The notes: generated by a model from the sequence alone, not told the origin. 64,000 bases of DNA from Actinomycetota bacterium (GCA_040881665.1 JBBECT010000004.1:1-64000), one strand, 5' to 3'. Counted from the stretch's first letter, positions 32,751-42,206 are shown. Numbers and translations are program-made.

Positions 32751-33773
32751 ATGGATGCAGACCTGCAGGCGTCGATCGACCGCATCGCGGACGAAAGCGG
32801 CTACTCCGGTGTCGTGCACGTCTCCCGCCAGGGTCGGCTGCTGTACGAACGCGCGTCCGGTCTCGCCGATCGGGCCCACGGCATCCCGAACACCACCGAC
32901 ACGCGGTTCGCGATCGCGAGCGGTACGAAAGGGTTCACCGCCCTCGCGGTGATGGCGCTCGTATCCGATGGAACGCTCACCCTCGAGACCTCGGTCCGCG
33001 ACCTGCTGAACGACGACCTCGAGCTGATCGATCCCGCCGTCACCGTGGAGCATCTGCTCGCGCACACCTCGGGGATCGGCGACTACATCGACGAATCCGC
33101 CGGCTGCGAGATCAGCGACTACGTCATGGGGGTCCCCGTGCACCGCCTCGCACGCGCGGCCGACTTTCGCGCTGCCGTCCGCGGACGCCCGGCCGCGTTC
33201 GGCGTTGGAGATCGCTTCGCCTACAACAACAGTGGCTACGTCGTCCTCGCCCTCGTCGTCGAAGCGGCGAGCGGTCTCGACTACCACGACGTCCTAGGGA
33301 GACGGGTCTTCGACGCCGCCGGCATGGCCTCGACCGGGTTCCCGCGATCCGACGAGCTGCCCGGGTCGGCGGCGCTCTGTTACCTCGAAGTCGACGGCTC
33401 CCGGCGAACCAATCAGCTCCACATGCCGGTTCGTGGCGTGGGCGACGGCGGCGCGTACTCGACCCTGGCCGATCTCGCCACGTTCTGGCCCGCGCTGTTC
33501 GCCGGGGCGATCGTCCCGTCACCGATCGTCGACGAGATGGTCCGGCCGCGCAACGACGTTCCCTCGGAGGGGAAGCGGTACGGGCTCGGCTTCTGGCTCC
33601 GCCCGGACCGGGACACTGCGATGCTCGAGGGATACGACGCCGGCGTCTCGTTCCGTTCCGCCTACGATCCCGAGTCGAAGCTGCACTACACCGTGATCTC
33701 GAACACCTCGGAGGGTGCGTGGCCCCTCGTAGAGGTACTCGACGAGATGCTTCCGGGCCTCGCGACGGGGTAG
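32751..33773 (+). CDS. Serine hydrolase, class C beta-lactamase-related
   Basis: 340 residues of the penicillin-binding-protein/beta-lactamase fold: S57-G-T-K60 as the SxxK catalytic motif and Y158-N-N160 as YxN. HLLAHTSGIGDY is the usual segment following. There is no signal peptide, so a cytoplasmic esterase or peptidase role is more likely than antibiotic resistance. ATG 32751. Followed 45 bases later by a nucleotidyltransferase gene. Confidence 0.9.
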   Translation: MDADLQASIDRIADESGYSGVVHVSRQGRLLYERASGLADRAHGIPNTTDTRFAIASGTKGFTALAVMALVSDGTLTLETSVRDLLNDDLELIDPAVTVEHLLAHTSGIGDYIDESAGCEISDYVMGVPVHRLARAADFRAAVRGRPAAFGVGDRFAYNNSGYVVLALVVEAASGLDYHDVLGRRVFDAAGMASTGFPRSDELPGSAALCYLEVDGSRRTNQLHMPVRGVGDGGAYSTLADLATFWPALFAGAIVPSPIVDEMVRPRNDVPSEGKRYGLGFWLRPDRDTAMLEGYDAGVSFRSAYDPESKLHYTVISNTSEGAWPLVEVLDEMLPGLATG

Positions 33774-33818
33774 CCCGACGGTAGTCGAAGCATCGACCGG
33801 TGCCTCTATAGTCGGGCG

Positions 33819-34406
33819 ATGGGGCTGTTCGAGCCGATCTTCGCGGCGCTCGACGAAGCCGGGGTCCGCTACGTCGTCGTCGGAGGGGTCGCGGTGGTCC
33901 TGCACGGTCACGCCCGCCTCACCGCGGACCTGGACATCGCGATCGATCTTGCTCCGCAGGCCGCGAGGGACGCGATCGACGGGCTCCAGCGACTCGGACT
34001 CCGACCCCGTGTCCCCGTCGATGCGTCCGACTTCGCAGATCCCGAGGTTCGAGCTCGATGGATCGCCGACCGGGACATGCGCGTGCTCTCGTTGTGGGAC
34101 CCAGCGAACCCGATGCGCTCGTTGAACCTCTTCGTCGAGAACCCGATCGACTTCGAGGAGCTCTGGATCGGGTCAGAGGTCGTCGATCTCGACGACATGC
34201 AGATCCGGGTCGCGTCGAAGCAGCCATCGGACGGCTGGGAGGCAGATCGACTCGCCCGGCTCACGAACGGCCTGGAGGCCACGCCGGCCCAGCGTCTGGC
34301 GTGGCTCGAGGAAGCCATCGAGTTCGCGCACCGTGCCGGCGCGCTCCCTCGGGGCCGACCGGACCGGTCCCCGCCGGGAGGACCTCGGGACGAGGCCCGC
34401 CGCTAG
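33819..34406 (+). CDS. Stand-alone nucleotidyltransferase (DUF6036/AbiEii-like)
   Basis: 195 residues. The nucleotidyltransferase core is visible: G22-G-V-A (YVVVGGVAVVLHG) and D37-x-D39 (TADLDIAIDL). Residues ~55-150 form the helical partner region, with LADLTNGLEATPAQRL-type helix near the end and a disordered Arg/Pro tail. Unlike the copy at 24233 no HTH partner gene is adjacent. Substrate unknown; a toxin role or a tRNA/protein-modifying role are both possible. Confidence 0.8.
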   Translation: MGLFEPIFAALDEAGVRYVVVGGVAVVLHGHARLTADLDIAIDLAPQAARDAIDGLQRLGLRPRVPVDASDFADPEVRARWIADRDMRVLSLWDPANPMRSLNLFVENPIDFEELWIGSEVVDLDDMQIRVASKQPSDGWEADRLARLTNGLEATPAQRLAWLEEAIEFAHRAGALPRGRPDRSPPGGPRDEARR

Positions 34407-34431
34407 CGCGTCGGGAGTCGGCGCAGGCGGG

Positions 34432-34860
34432 TCAGTTCCAAACCGCGAGGATCACGGCGGCGGCGAGGTTGCCGACGACGTGATAGCCCGCGTTGATCGC
34501 GCCCCAGGTCATCGGCTTGGGCTTGCTCGTCTCGAACGTCGCGGTGACCATCGCGATCCCGATCGCGAAGCCGATCCCGACGACGAGTCCCAGGACGAGT
34601 CCTTCGCTCACGGTGTCGGTCCCCGTCGCCTCGGTGATCATGCCCAGCGCGATCGCCGACAGGGCGCTCCCGACCAGCGGCACGAGGTAGACGGCCGGGC
34701 CGGGCCCGTCGCCACCCGCCGGGGTCGAGGTGCCTGCCGCCGCTTGCCACCGGTTCCCGAGCACCGGCGGCGAGTACCAGAGGGCTCCGATCGCGAAGTA
34801 CGCGAGCGCGGCCACGATGACGGCCAGCCAGTTCAGCTCACCCAAGAGCTCGAAGGTCAC
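34432..34860 (-). CDS. DUF1761 membrane protein
   Basis: 142 residues, four TM helices: LNWLAVIVAALAYFAIGALW, VYLVPLVGSALSAIALGMIT, VLGLVVGIGFAIGIAMVTAT and GYHVVGNLAAAVILAVW. The WLAV...A.GALWYSP start is the DUF1761 signature. Function unknown. GTG 34860. Confidence 0.88.
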   Translation of the reverse strand: MTFELLGELNWLAVIVAALAYFAIGALWYSPPVLGNRWQAAAGTSTPAGGDGPGPAVYLVPLVGSALSAIALGMITEATGTDTVSEGLVLGLVVGIGFAIGIAMVTATFETSKPKPMTWGAINAGYHVVGNLAAAVILAVWN

Positions 34861-34931
34861 GGCACTCTCCTCTCATCCCCGGGGGATCGGTACGACGGGC
34901 TGGAGCAAGCCTAGTGCGGGCGAGCGGTCCC

Positions 34932-36080
34932 TCAGCGCAGCAAGCGCTCCGAGAACGGATAGGGAGCCTGCACGCTGCAGCCGGTGGCGGTGATCTCCAC
35001 CTGGTCCTCGAGCTTGACGCCGTCACGGCCGCCGAGCTCGCCGCAGTAGACCTCCAGGCACAGGACCATCCCGGGCTCGAGCAGGCGGTCCGGGTTCGGG
35101 TGGGGATCCTCCGGCCACGCGATCGACGGTCCCTCGTCCTCGAGCCCGGCCGAGTGGGCGAGGCACTCGTAGCGCTGCGCGCGGTAGCGCTCCGGCAAGC
35201 GGGGTGCCCGCTCCGAGAACTCCCGCATCGTCGGGCCGGGACCGAGCAGCTCACGCGTCGCCGCGAGCCAGTCGTAGGCCGCGCGATACGCATCGAGCTG
35301 GGCACGCGTCGGTGCTCGATCCCCGGCGAGGAACGTCCGCGACACGTCGGCGAAGTAGCCCTCGATGCCGATCGCGTCGGTGTCCACGAACACCAGATCA
35401 CCGTCCTCGACCACGCGATCGGTCGCTTCGAGGTTCCAGGGGTTCGTGTTCGGCCCCGAGACGCACGCTCGGGTGATCAGGTACTCCCCGCCCCCGCGTA
35501 ACAGCTCGTCGGTCAGCTCGGCGAGCAGGTCGATCTCGCGCACCCCGGGAACGATCGCGTGCTCGAAACGCTCGAGCATCGCGACGGCCAGGCGGCCGTT
35601 GCGGCGGAGGAGCTCGAGCTCGGGCTCCGTCTTCACCGCGCGTGCATCCAGCGTGAGGGTGTCGGTATCGACCAGGGACAGCCCTCGGTCCTCCAGGGCG
35701 CGGGTGGGTGCCGGCGCGGTCCGGTCGGTTCCGAGCCGGCGCGACGAGACCCCCAGCTCGCGGAGCCCGTCGGCGATCTGCCCGGCCCATGCCCGAAGGT
35801 CGGCGCGCGGATCGTCGGAGTACTCCCAGGGATGCATCTCCCGCACGTCCGGCGCGCGCAGCGACGAGAGATGGGTCGTGCCCCCGTGCTCGTAGAGGAT
35901 CGGGGTTCCCTCCGCGGGAACGAGCGCGCACCGCACGAGGTTTCCGAGGCAGTAGGTGGTCATGATCGAGGACCCGGTCGTGTAGCGAACGTTGGCCGGC
36001 TTGAAGAACAGACACGCCTCGAGGTCATGGGACGCCATCGCGCGTTGCATCCGCGCGAGACGCCCGGCGTCCAACGTCAC
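34932..36080 (-). CDS. M24-family metalloenzyme (creatinase/DddP/DoeA-like)
   Basis: 382 residues: N-terminal creatinase-like domain ~1-150 (CLFFKPANVRYTTGSSIMTT) and C-terminal pita-bread domain ~160-380. The metal ligands are visible: D235 and D245 in DTDAIGIEGYFADVSRT, H309 (LAHSAG), E343 (CLEVYCGE) and E358 (KLEDQV). An extra Asp, D233, gives D-x-D-x9-D, not the usual M24 spacing; I recall this arrangement from the DMSP lyase DddP. Alternatives are ectoine hydrolase DoeA or a Pro-dipeptidase. GTG 36080 has GAGG upstream; GTG 36134 is an alternative. It follows the Rieske oxygenase gene on the same strand, suggesting joint action on a methylated compatible solute. Confidence 0.8.
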   Translation of the reverse strand: MTLDAGRLARMQRAMASHDLEACLFFKPANVRYTTGSSIMTTYCLGNLVRCALVPAEGTPILYEHGGTTHLSSLRAPDVREMHPWEYSDDPRADLRAWAGQIADGLRELGVSSRRLGTDRTAPAPTRALEDRGLSLVDTDTLTLDARAVKTEPELELLRRNGRLAVAMLERFEHAIVPGVREIDLLAELTDELLRGGGEYLITRACVSGPNTNPWNLEATDRVVEDGDLVFVDTDAIGIEGYFADVSRTFLAGDRAPTRAQLDAYRAAYDWLAATRELLGPGPTMREFSERAPRLPERYRAQRYECLAHSAGLEDEGPSIAWPEDPHPNPDRLLEPGMVLCLEVYCGELGGRDGVKLEDQVEITATGCSVQAPYPFSERLLR

Positions 36081-36160
36081 GAGATCGACCTCGGCCGCGA
36101 GATCCGCTCGGTCGTGTTCGGAGGCGCCTACCACGTCGTGGCGGACGCTAGCACGGAGGG

Positions 36161-37291
36161 CTAGGCCATCGACTCCTGGTACCGATCGTTGAACGCCGCG
36201 ATCCAACGGTCGTTGTAGGGGTACACCCCGCCCTCCCGGTACGACCGGGACGCCATCCCGAGTTGCGCGCGTTCGCAGACCGCCCAGTCCTGACGGCTGA
36301 TCAGGTCCCAGAGCTCGACGACGTCGGACGGATCGAAGTCCTCGCGCGCGATCGTGTCGGGGTGGAACAGGTAATCGCTCACGATCCTCGTGCGGTCGGG
36401 CCCCTGGGGCTCGAGGCGGTAGGTCATCGCGCAATCGGCCTGCAGGTTGATCAGCAGCGTCGGGAAGAGGGTGTTGCCCGCATACGAGGAGCACTCCTCG
36501 GCCGTGAGGTCCGGGAGCGAGGGCCTGCTCGTCGTTCCGGACGTCGTCAGGGTCGTCACGCCGTCGGCGAGCCGGGCGCCCTCGACGCTCTCGGACAGGC
36601 CACGCCGGTACAGCGGCACGAGATCCACGAGCGCGGGATGGATGCCGGGGCAGTGGAGGCACTCGTTGTAGTTGTCGACGATCACCTTCCAGTTCGCGGC
36701 GACGCCGTAGGTGATCGTCTCGGCGATCCTGAGCTCGTCGAGATGCCAGTTCGCGCAGAACCGCGTCGGATCTCCCTCGGGGTTGCGAGCGAGGAACGCC
36801 TCCATCGGAGCGGGAGCCTCGGACAGGTTCACGAACACGAATCCGTTCCATTCCTGCACCGCGATCGTGTGCAGCGGGTAGCGCGAGCGATCGAAGCCTT
36901 CGTCCGCCAGGACGTTCGGCGTGCCGACGAGCTTCCCGGTCGTGTCGTAGGTCCATGCGTGGTACGGACACTTGATCACGCCGGACTTCGCGTGACCCGC
37001 CCCCGGGTCGCACAGCCGCGTTCCCCGGTGGGCACAGACGTTGAAGAACCCGCGGATCACGCGATCCTTGCCCCGCACGACGATCACGCTCTCGGTCCCG
37101 ACCTCGCGGGTGACCAGGTCACCGGACTCGGGGAGCTCCTCCGCACGACCGACGCAGATCCATTCGGCGGCGAAGACCTTCTCCTGCTCCTGTTCCCAGA
37201 CCTCGGGGTGGAAGTAGCTCGGACCGGGGAGGGTTGGGACGGGGTCCCAGGACTCGGACGGTTCGGGGAACTCCTCGGGGACGGCACTCAT
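36161..37291 (-). CDS. Rieske non-haem iron oxygenase alpha subunit (GbcA/choline monooxygenase-like)
   Basis: 376 residues. Rieske [2Fe-2S] ligands C86, H88, C108 and H111 (CAHRG and CPYHAW). The mononuclear iron site lies in NYNECLHCPGIHPALVD with E210, H213 and H218, plus a C-terminal QDWAVCERAQLG segment. Domain order and length match oxygenases that hydroxylate quaternary amines such as glycine betaine (GbcA) or choline, releasing formaldehyde or aldehyde. The reductase partner is not next to it. ATG 37291 after GGAGG at a longish spacing. The M24 gene follows downstream. Confidence 0.9.
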   Translation of the reverse strand: MSAVPEEFPEPSESWDPVPTLPGPSYFHPEVWEQEQEKVFAAEWICVGRAEELPESGDLVTREVGTESVIVVRGKDRVIRGFFNVCAHRGTRLCDPGAGHAKSGVIKCPYHAWTYDTTGKLVGTPNVLADEGFDRSRYPLHTIAVQEWNGFVFVNLSEAPAPMEAFLARNPEGDPTRFCANWHLDELRIAETITYGVAANWKVIVDNYNECLHCPGIHPALVDLVPLYRRGLSESVEGARLADGVTTLTTSGTTSRPSLPDLTAEECSSYAGNTLFPTLLINLQADCAMTYRLEPQGPDRTRIVSDYLFHPDTIAREDFDPSDVVELWDLISRQDWAVCERAQLGMASRSYREGGVYPYNDRWIAAFNDRYQESMA

Positions 37292-37417
37292 CTGTTCGTT
37301 GGACCTCCGGGCGCGCGTACGGCCGGGTGTGCCCGCACCCGATGGGTATCGGCCGGAACGTCGGCCGACTGGAGGACGCCGCCGCGGGCGACACCTCCGA
37401 CGCCAACCTCTGAGCGC

Positions 37418-39241
37418 TCAGGCCCCGGCGACGTTGCCGAGCCAGCTCGCGAACATCCGCGCGTAGACGCCGTCCCGCGCGCACAGCTCGGCGTGCGTAC
37501 CGTGCTCGATCAGGCGACCCCGGTCCATCACGAACACGTGGTCGGCGTGTTCGGCGGTCGACAGACGGTGCGCGATCGTCACGACGGTCCGGCCCGCGGA
37601 CAGGCGGCGCAGGGCCTCGCTGATCTTGCTCTCGGTGCCCGGGTCGACCGAGCTCGTCGCCTCGTCGAGGATCAGCAGGCCCGGTTCGGCGATCTGGGCG
37701 CGAGCGAGCGCGACGAGCTGACGCTCTCCGACGCTGAGCGCCTCCCCGCGTTCTCCCGCCGGCGTGTCGAGTCCCTGCTGGAGGGCCTCCACCCACGCGC
37801 CGAGGCCAAGCTCCTCGAACGCGGTGTCGACGTCGCGATCGCTCGCCCCAAGGCGTCCGTAGCGCACGTTCTCCCGCACGGTCGCGTCGAACAGGAACGG
37901 ATCCTGGGGCACCATGCGGATCATCGACCGCCGGGCATCGGGAGCCACCTCGCGCAGGTTCACGCCTCCCACGAGGATGCGGCCGTCGACGGGATCGGCC
38001 AGACGCGCGAGCAGTTTCGCGAGGGTCGTCTTGCCGCTGCCCGTCTCACCGACGAGGGCGACGTGGCTGCCGGCGCCGATCGCGAGCGACACGTCGCGGA
38101 GCACGGGCGGCCCTCCCGGGTACCGGTACGCGATGTCCTCCACGCTCACCGGCAGCGCGCCGTGCTCGAGCTGCTCGCCGGGATCGGGCTCACGGATCTC
38201 CACCGACAGATCGAGGACCGCGAGGATCTTGCGCCACCCGGCGATCGCGGTCTGGGTCTCGGAATAGATCTCCGGCAGGTCGGTGAAGGGGTCGAGGAAC
38301 AGCTGCGCGAGGAACAGGAACGCGGTCAGCTTGCCGAACGTGAGGCCCCACTCGGCTCCGAACGTGGCACCGAGCCCAACGACGACCGCGATCGCGACCC
38401 CCGAGAAGATCACGCTCGCCGGCCAGAGGGTGGCCGCCCGCCCGTGCGCCCGCATCTCGGCCCGGTAGCGCGCGGCGATGCGCGCCTGCACGCGCTCGTC
38501 CACCGTGTCGTCGATCCCGTACACGCGTACGACCGCCGCGCCCATCACGCTCTCGGAGACCTCCGAGAGCAGCTCCCCCACGCGCGTGCGGACCAGCGAG
38601 TAGGCCTCGGAGAACCCCGCCTGCATCTTGCCCACGACGAGCAGCATCGGGAGCACGAGGATCACCAACACGATCGCGAGCTGCCACGAGTAGAACAGCA
38701 TCAGTGCGAGCGAGCCGACGATCTGGGTGAACGACACGATCCACTCGATCCCGCCCCACTCGGTGAACTGCGCGAGCGAGTCGACGTCCGCGGTCACCCG
38801 CGCGACGTAAACGCCGCGCTTCTCCTTCGTCTGCTCGGCCACCGACAGCTCGTGGATGTGACCGAACGTCCGGACCCGGAGTGCCGCCAGCGCCCGTTCG
38901 CTCGCAGCAGCGAGCCGCCGTCCCGCGGACCTGCTCCCCAGGTACGCGACGACGACGAGGCCGAGGGCTGCCGCGCACAGACCGAACACGAACCCCGGGT
39001 GGAAGCCCCCGTCGAAGCCCCGATCGAAGATCGTCTGCAGCAGCACCGGGCTGACGAGGTTCGCGATGGTGACCGCGAGCGACAGGACGACGGTGAACCA
39101 CAGGCCCCGGCGCAGCTCGGGCGACTCGCGCAGGCCGCGACGCAGCACCGACGAGGTGCTCGCCAGCTCCGGTGGGATCGGGATCGCCTCGTCGTCGGGG
39201 CCCCGTGCCGTGTGTTCGAGGTCGGGCGCGGTGCCGCTCAC
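37418..39241 (-). CDS. Heterodimeric ABC exporter, subunit B (catalytic Glu and His)
   Basis: 607 residues: six TM helices ~60-345 and a nucleotide-binding domain ~370-600. Walker A GETGSGKT, Walker B LLILDEATSSVD with catalytic Glu, H loop IAHRLST; but the signature is LSVGERQ instead of LSGGQ. Paired with subunit A (39238-41007), it would form one complete and one degenerate ATP site, as in TM287/288-type exporters. GTG 39241 overlaps the upstream stop in GTGA. Substrate unknown: drug, lipid or peptide. Confidence 0.9.
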   Translation of the reverse strand: MSGTAPDLEHTARGPDDEAIPIPPELASTSSVLRRGLRESPELRRGLWFTVVLSLAVTIANLVSPVLLQTIFDRGFDGGFHPGFVFGLCAAALGLVVVAYLGSRSAGRRLAAASERALAALRVRTFGHIHELSVAEQTKEKRGVYVARVTADVDSLAQFTEWGGIEWIVSFTQIVGSLALMLFYSWQLAIVLVILVLPMLLVVGKMQAGFSEAYSLVRTRVGELLSEVSESVMGAAVVRVYGIDDTVDERVQARIAARYRAEMRAHGRAATLWPASVIFSGVAIAVVVGLGATFGAEWGLTFGKLTAFLFLAQLFLDPFTDLPEIYSETQTAIAGWRKILAVLDLSVEIREPDPGEQLEHGALPVSVEDIAYRYPGGPPVLRDVSLAIGAGSHVALVGETGSGKTTLAKLLARLADPVDGRILVGGVNLREVAPDARRSMIRMVPQDPFLFDATVRENVRYGRLGASDRDVDTAFEELGLGAWVEALQQGLDTPAGERGEALSVGERQLVALARAQIAEPGLLILDEATSSVDPGTESKISEALRRLSAGRTVVTIAHRLSTAEHADHVFVMDRGRLIEHGTHAELCARDGVYARMFASWLGNVAGA

Positions 39242-41007
39242 GCCTGCCTCTTCGCGTAGGCGTGCACGATCGCGGCGTACCGGGGCTCGCGCTCGAGCAG
39301 CTCCTCGTGGGTTCCCGTCGCGGCGATCCGGCCGCCGTCCAGGAACAGCACTCGGTCGGCGAGCCGGATCGTCGACAGGCGGTAGGCGACGACGATCAGC
39401 GTGGTGGCAAGATCTCGGCGCAGCCCGCCGAGGATCTCGGCTTCGATCGTCGGGTCGACCGCGCTCGTCGCGTCGTCGAGGATCAGCACCCGGGGGTTGC
39501 GCACGAGGGCGCGCGCGAGCGCGATGCGCTGGCGTTGGCCGCCGGAGACGGTCGCGCCGCGCTCGCCGACGACGGTGTCGTAGCCCTTCGGGAGCTCGCG
39601 GATGAATCCGTCCGCCTGCGCCAGGCGAGCGGCCGCGATCACGTCGTCGTCGCTCGCGCCCGAGTCGAGCGCGATGTTCTCCGAGACCGTGGTCGCGAAC
39701 AGGAAGCTCTCCTGGAACACCAGGCTCGCCCCCGCGCGCAGGTCCGAGGCGCCCACGTGCCGGATGTTGACGCCGTCGAACAGCACCTCGCCCTCGTCCG
39801 GGTCGTCGAGCCGCACGAGCAGCTGGGTCAGCAGACTCTTGCCGCTGCCGGTGGCACCGACGAGCGCCACCGACTCGTCCGGCCGAACCTCGAAGCTGAC
39901 GCCGTCGAGCAGCGTGACGGGTCCGAACCGATAGGTGAGCGACTGTGCCTGCACGCCGAGCGGACCGTCCGGCAACGCGACGGGGGTCTCCGGCGGGGCG
40001 ACGGTGACCGGTTCGGCCAGCACCTCCTCGATCCGTGTCTTGCCGACAAGCGCGCGCGGGAGCTCGCCGAGGATCCACCCGATGAACCGCATCGGCCACG
40101 CGAGCAGGTAGAACAGCGCGGTGAACTGCACGAGCACGCCGACGGTCACGTCCCCGAGGCTCACCCGCCACGCGCCGACGGCGATGATGAGCACGATCAC
40201 GACGTTCGGCATCCCTTCGAGCGCCGGCTCGAACGCGGCGCGGACGTAGCCGGAACGGGTCCGTTGCACGCGGAGCTCGTCGGCCCGTTCCGCGAGCCGC
40301 TGCGTCTCGGCCTCCTCACGCCCAAGCGTCTTCACGACGAGCGCACCGTCGATCGACTCGTGCGCGACCGAGGAGACGGCCGCGATCCGCTCCTGCGCGA
40401 GGCGCACCGGTTCCTCCATCCGGTGGGCGAACGCGCGGTTGAGCAACATCAGGGTCGGGATCGCCAGCAGACCGACCGCCGCGAGCCACAGGTCGGTGAG
40501 CAGCATCGAGATCAACGCGAAGACCACGAACAGCAGCACGCCGATCGCGAACGGGACCGGGTAGAGGACGTCGACCGCTGCGACCACGTCGGCCTCGATG
40601 TGGGCGAGCAGCTCTCCGGTCGGCTTCGCGCGGTGGTAGGCGACCGGGAGGCGCTTGTAGCGATCCGCGACCTGAGTGCGGAAGGTCCGCATCACGCGCT
40701 CGCCCGACATCCCGGAGAAATACCGCCGGATCCCGATCCCGACCCCGCGCAGGACGAAGGTGGCCATGATCGCCCCGACGGCGGTCCAGACCGCGGCGGA
40801 CGAGACCCCCCGCTCCTGGAAGGCCGGCAACAGCACGCGGTTCGTCACCCGGCCGAGCACGATCGTGGACAGGATCGACCCGACCGCGTACATCGAGGCG
40901 CCGGCGACGGCGATCAGGAACGGCTTCGGGTGCGCCCGGACATAGGACCAGACGAGGCGCATGCCCCGGATGAACGAACCCGAACGTTCCCCTTGCGCGA
41001 CATCCAC
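39238..41007 (-). CDS. Heterodimeric ABC exporter, subunit A (degenerate site)
   Basis: 589 residues: six TM helices ~30-320 and NBD ~350-585. Walker A GATGSGKS and a canonical signature VSGGQRQRIALARA are present, but Walker B ends in Asp (VLILDDATSAVD) and the H loop reads VAYRLST, so both catalytic Glu and His are missing. Subunit B supplies those residues. The first gene of the two-gene operon, ATG 41007. Confidence 0.9.
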   Translation of the reverse strand: MDVAQGERSGSFIRGMRLVWSYVRAHPKPFLIAVAGASMYAVGSILSTIVLGRVTNRVLLPAFQERGVSSAAVWTAVGAIMATFVLRGVGIGIRRYFSGMSGERVMRTFRTQVADRYKRLPVAYHRAKPTGELLAHIEADVVAAVDVLYPVPFAIGVLLFVVFALISMLLTDLWLAAVGLLAIPTLMLLNRAFAHRMEEPVRLAQERIAAVSSVAHESIDGALVVKTLGREEAETQRLAERADELRVQRTRSGYVRAAFEPALEGMPNVVIVLIIAVGAWRVSLGDVTVGVLVQFTALFYLLAWPMRFIGWILGELPRALVGKTRIEEVLAEPVTVAPPETPVALPDGPLGVQAQSLTYRFGPVTLLDGVSFEVRPDESVALVGATGSGKSLLTQLLVRLDDPDEGEVLFDGVNIRHVGASDLRAGASLVFQESFLFATTVSENIALDSGASDDDVIAAARLAQADGFIRELPKGYDTVVGERGATVSGGQRQRIALARALVRNPRVLILDDATSAVDPTIEAEILGGLRRDLATTLIVVAYRLSTIRLADRVLFLDGGRIAATGTHEELLEREPRYAAIVHAYAKRQA

Positions 41008-41085
41008 GGCCGAGATGCTAGAGGACGCGGGTGGATCTCCGACGCCGGCCTGCGCCGCGGTGCCGACCTCGGGTCGACCGGAGGG

Positions 41086-41682
41086 TCAGGGCTCGCTGCC
41101 GGCCGAGCCGCTCGGGGCGGGCTTCTGGCCCGGCATCAGGTCGACCTCGGACTCGTGCCACGCCGGGCTGTCGCCCGCCGTCTTGACGTTGAACCCGTAG
41201 TCGAAGACGAGCGAGCCACCGATCGCGGCGCCCATGATCATCAGGAGCGTGGCGACGACGGTGAGGACGACGATCACGACGGGCGCCGAGACCTCGTCGT
41301 TGAATGCGGTCAGCCGCAGCAGGATGTCGACGAGCACGATCGCGGTCACCGTGAGCATCGTGATCCCGTGCGCGTTCGCCGTCCTGCGTGCCTGCGTTCC
41401 CTTCGGTGCGGACTTGGCCCAGTCGAGCGCACCGGTGAGCGCGGTGCCGAGCGAGACGATCGCGCCTGCGACGAGGGCGAACGTGGCCGCCCGGTAGAAC
41501 TCGATCCCCCACGCGTCGTCGCCGGCGATCAGCGAGATCACGTCGAACGCGGCGGCGAGAACGTACGCACCGATCGGGACGTCGGTCAGCGGTGGATGGA
41601 ACGGCTTGCCGGTGAACCCGCGGAGCCCTTTGGACTTGCGCCCCTTCAGGGTCAGGGACGGGCGGAACGAGAACCGTGCCAT
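41086..41682 (-). CDS. DUF2231 membrane protein
   Basis: 198 residues, four TM helices (ISLIAGDDAWG region, ATFALVAGAIVSLGTALTGA, TMLTVTAIVLVDILLRLT, VVIVVLTVVATLLMIMGA). GKPFHPPLTDVPIGAYVLAA is the DUF2231 start, whose His may bind haem. Function unknown; it often accompanies redox proteins. ATG 41682. Confidence 0.88.
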   Translation of the reverse strand: MARFSFRPSLTLKGRKSKGLRGFTGKPFHPPLTDVPIGAYVLAAAFDVISLIAGDDAWGIEFYRAATFALVAGAIVSLGTALTGALDWAKSAPKGTQARRTANAHGITMLTVTAIVLVDILLRLTAFNDEVSAPVVIVVLTVVATLLMIMGAAIGGSLVFDYGFNVKTAGDSPAWHESEVDLMPGQKPAPSGSAGSEP

Positions 41683-41804
41683 GAGCGTGTTCTCCCCTCG
41701 GTCGCTCGCCTCGATGATCGGTCAAGTCGATACCCATCCGCTCCCGGGGTCAAGCACGCAGGCCGCGGGGGTTCGCGGGTCCCGCGGTGGGTAGCCTTGC
41801 TCCG

Positions 41805-42203
41805 ATGGGAGTGCAACGGTTCGACTTCGCGATCGACCCGCGCTACGAACAGGTGCTCCGGCTGTTCGGGGTCGGCCCGGGCCGGGCCTGGGTCGGGATC
41901 GACGAACGGTCGCTGCGGGTCCGATTCGGCTTCTGGCGGTTCTCCACACCGGTCGCCAACATCGAGCGGACGTGCGTGACGGGTCCGTACACCTGGGCGT
42001 TGAAGGCGATCGGCCCGCGCGTGTCGCTGGCCGACCGCGGGCTGTCGTTCGGCACGAACACCGAGCGCGGCGTCTGCGTCCTGCTGCGTGAGCCGGTCCC
42101 GAGCCGGGCCACGCTCGGAGCGATCAAGCACCCGGGGGTCACGGTCACCGTCGGGGACGTCGACGGGCTGGTCGCGGCGATCGACCGGCTCCGCGCCGCC
42201 TGA
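41805..42203 (+). CDS. Conserved hypothetical protein
   Basis: 132 residues, mainly beta: FAIDPRYEQVLRLFGVGPGR, WVGIDERSLRVRFGFWRFST, SLADRGLSFGTNTERGVC and VTVTVGDVDGLVAAIDRL. The pattern matches an uncharacterised actinobacterial PH-like family. Start ATG 41805; GTG 41787 is possible. Ends 3 bases before the VapC fragment on the other strand. Confidence 0.75.
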   Translation: MGVQRFDFAIDPRYEQVLRLFGVGPGRAWVGIDERSLRVRFGFWRFSTPVANIERTCVTGPYTWALKAIGPRVSLADRGLSFGTNTERGVCVLLREPVPSRATLGAIKHPGVTVTVGDVDGLVAAIDRLRAA

Positions 42204-42206
42204 GGG

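Noticed and set aside
36263-39259. 998-codon plus-strand open frame
   Set aside because: Antisense to the Rieske and ABC exporter genes; rich in Arg, Asp, His and Val as expected of a GC-driven shadow, with no domain.
39172-41979. 935-codon plus-strand open frame
   Set aside because: Antisense to ABC subunit A and DUF2231; low-complexity Arg/Asp/His composition and no motif.
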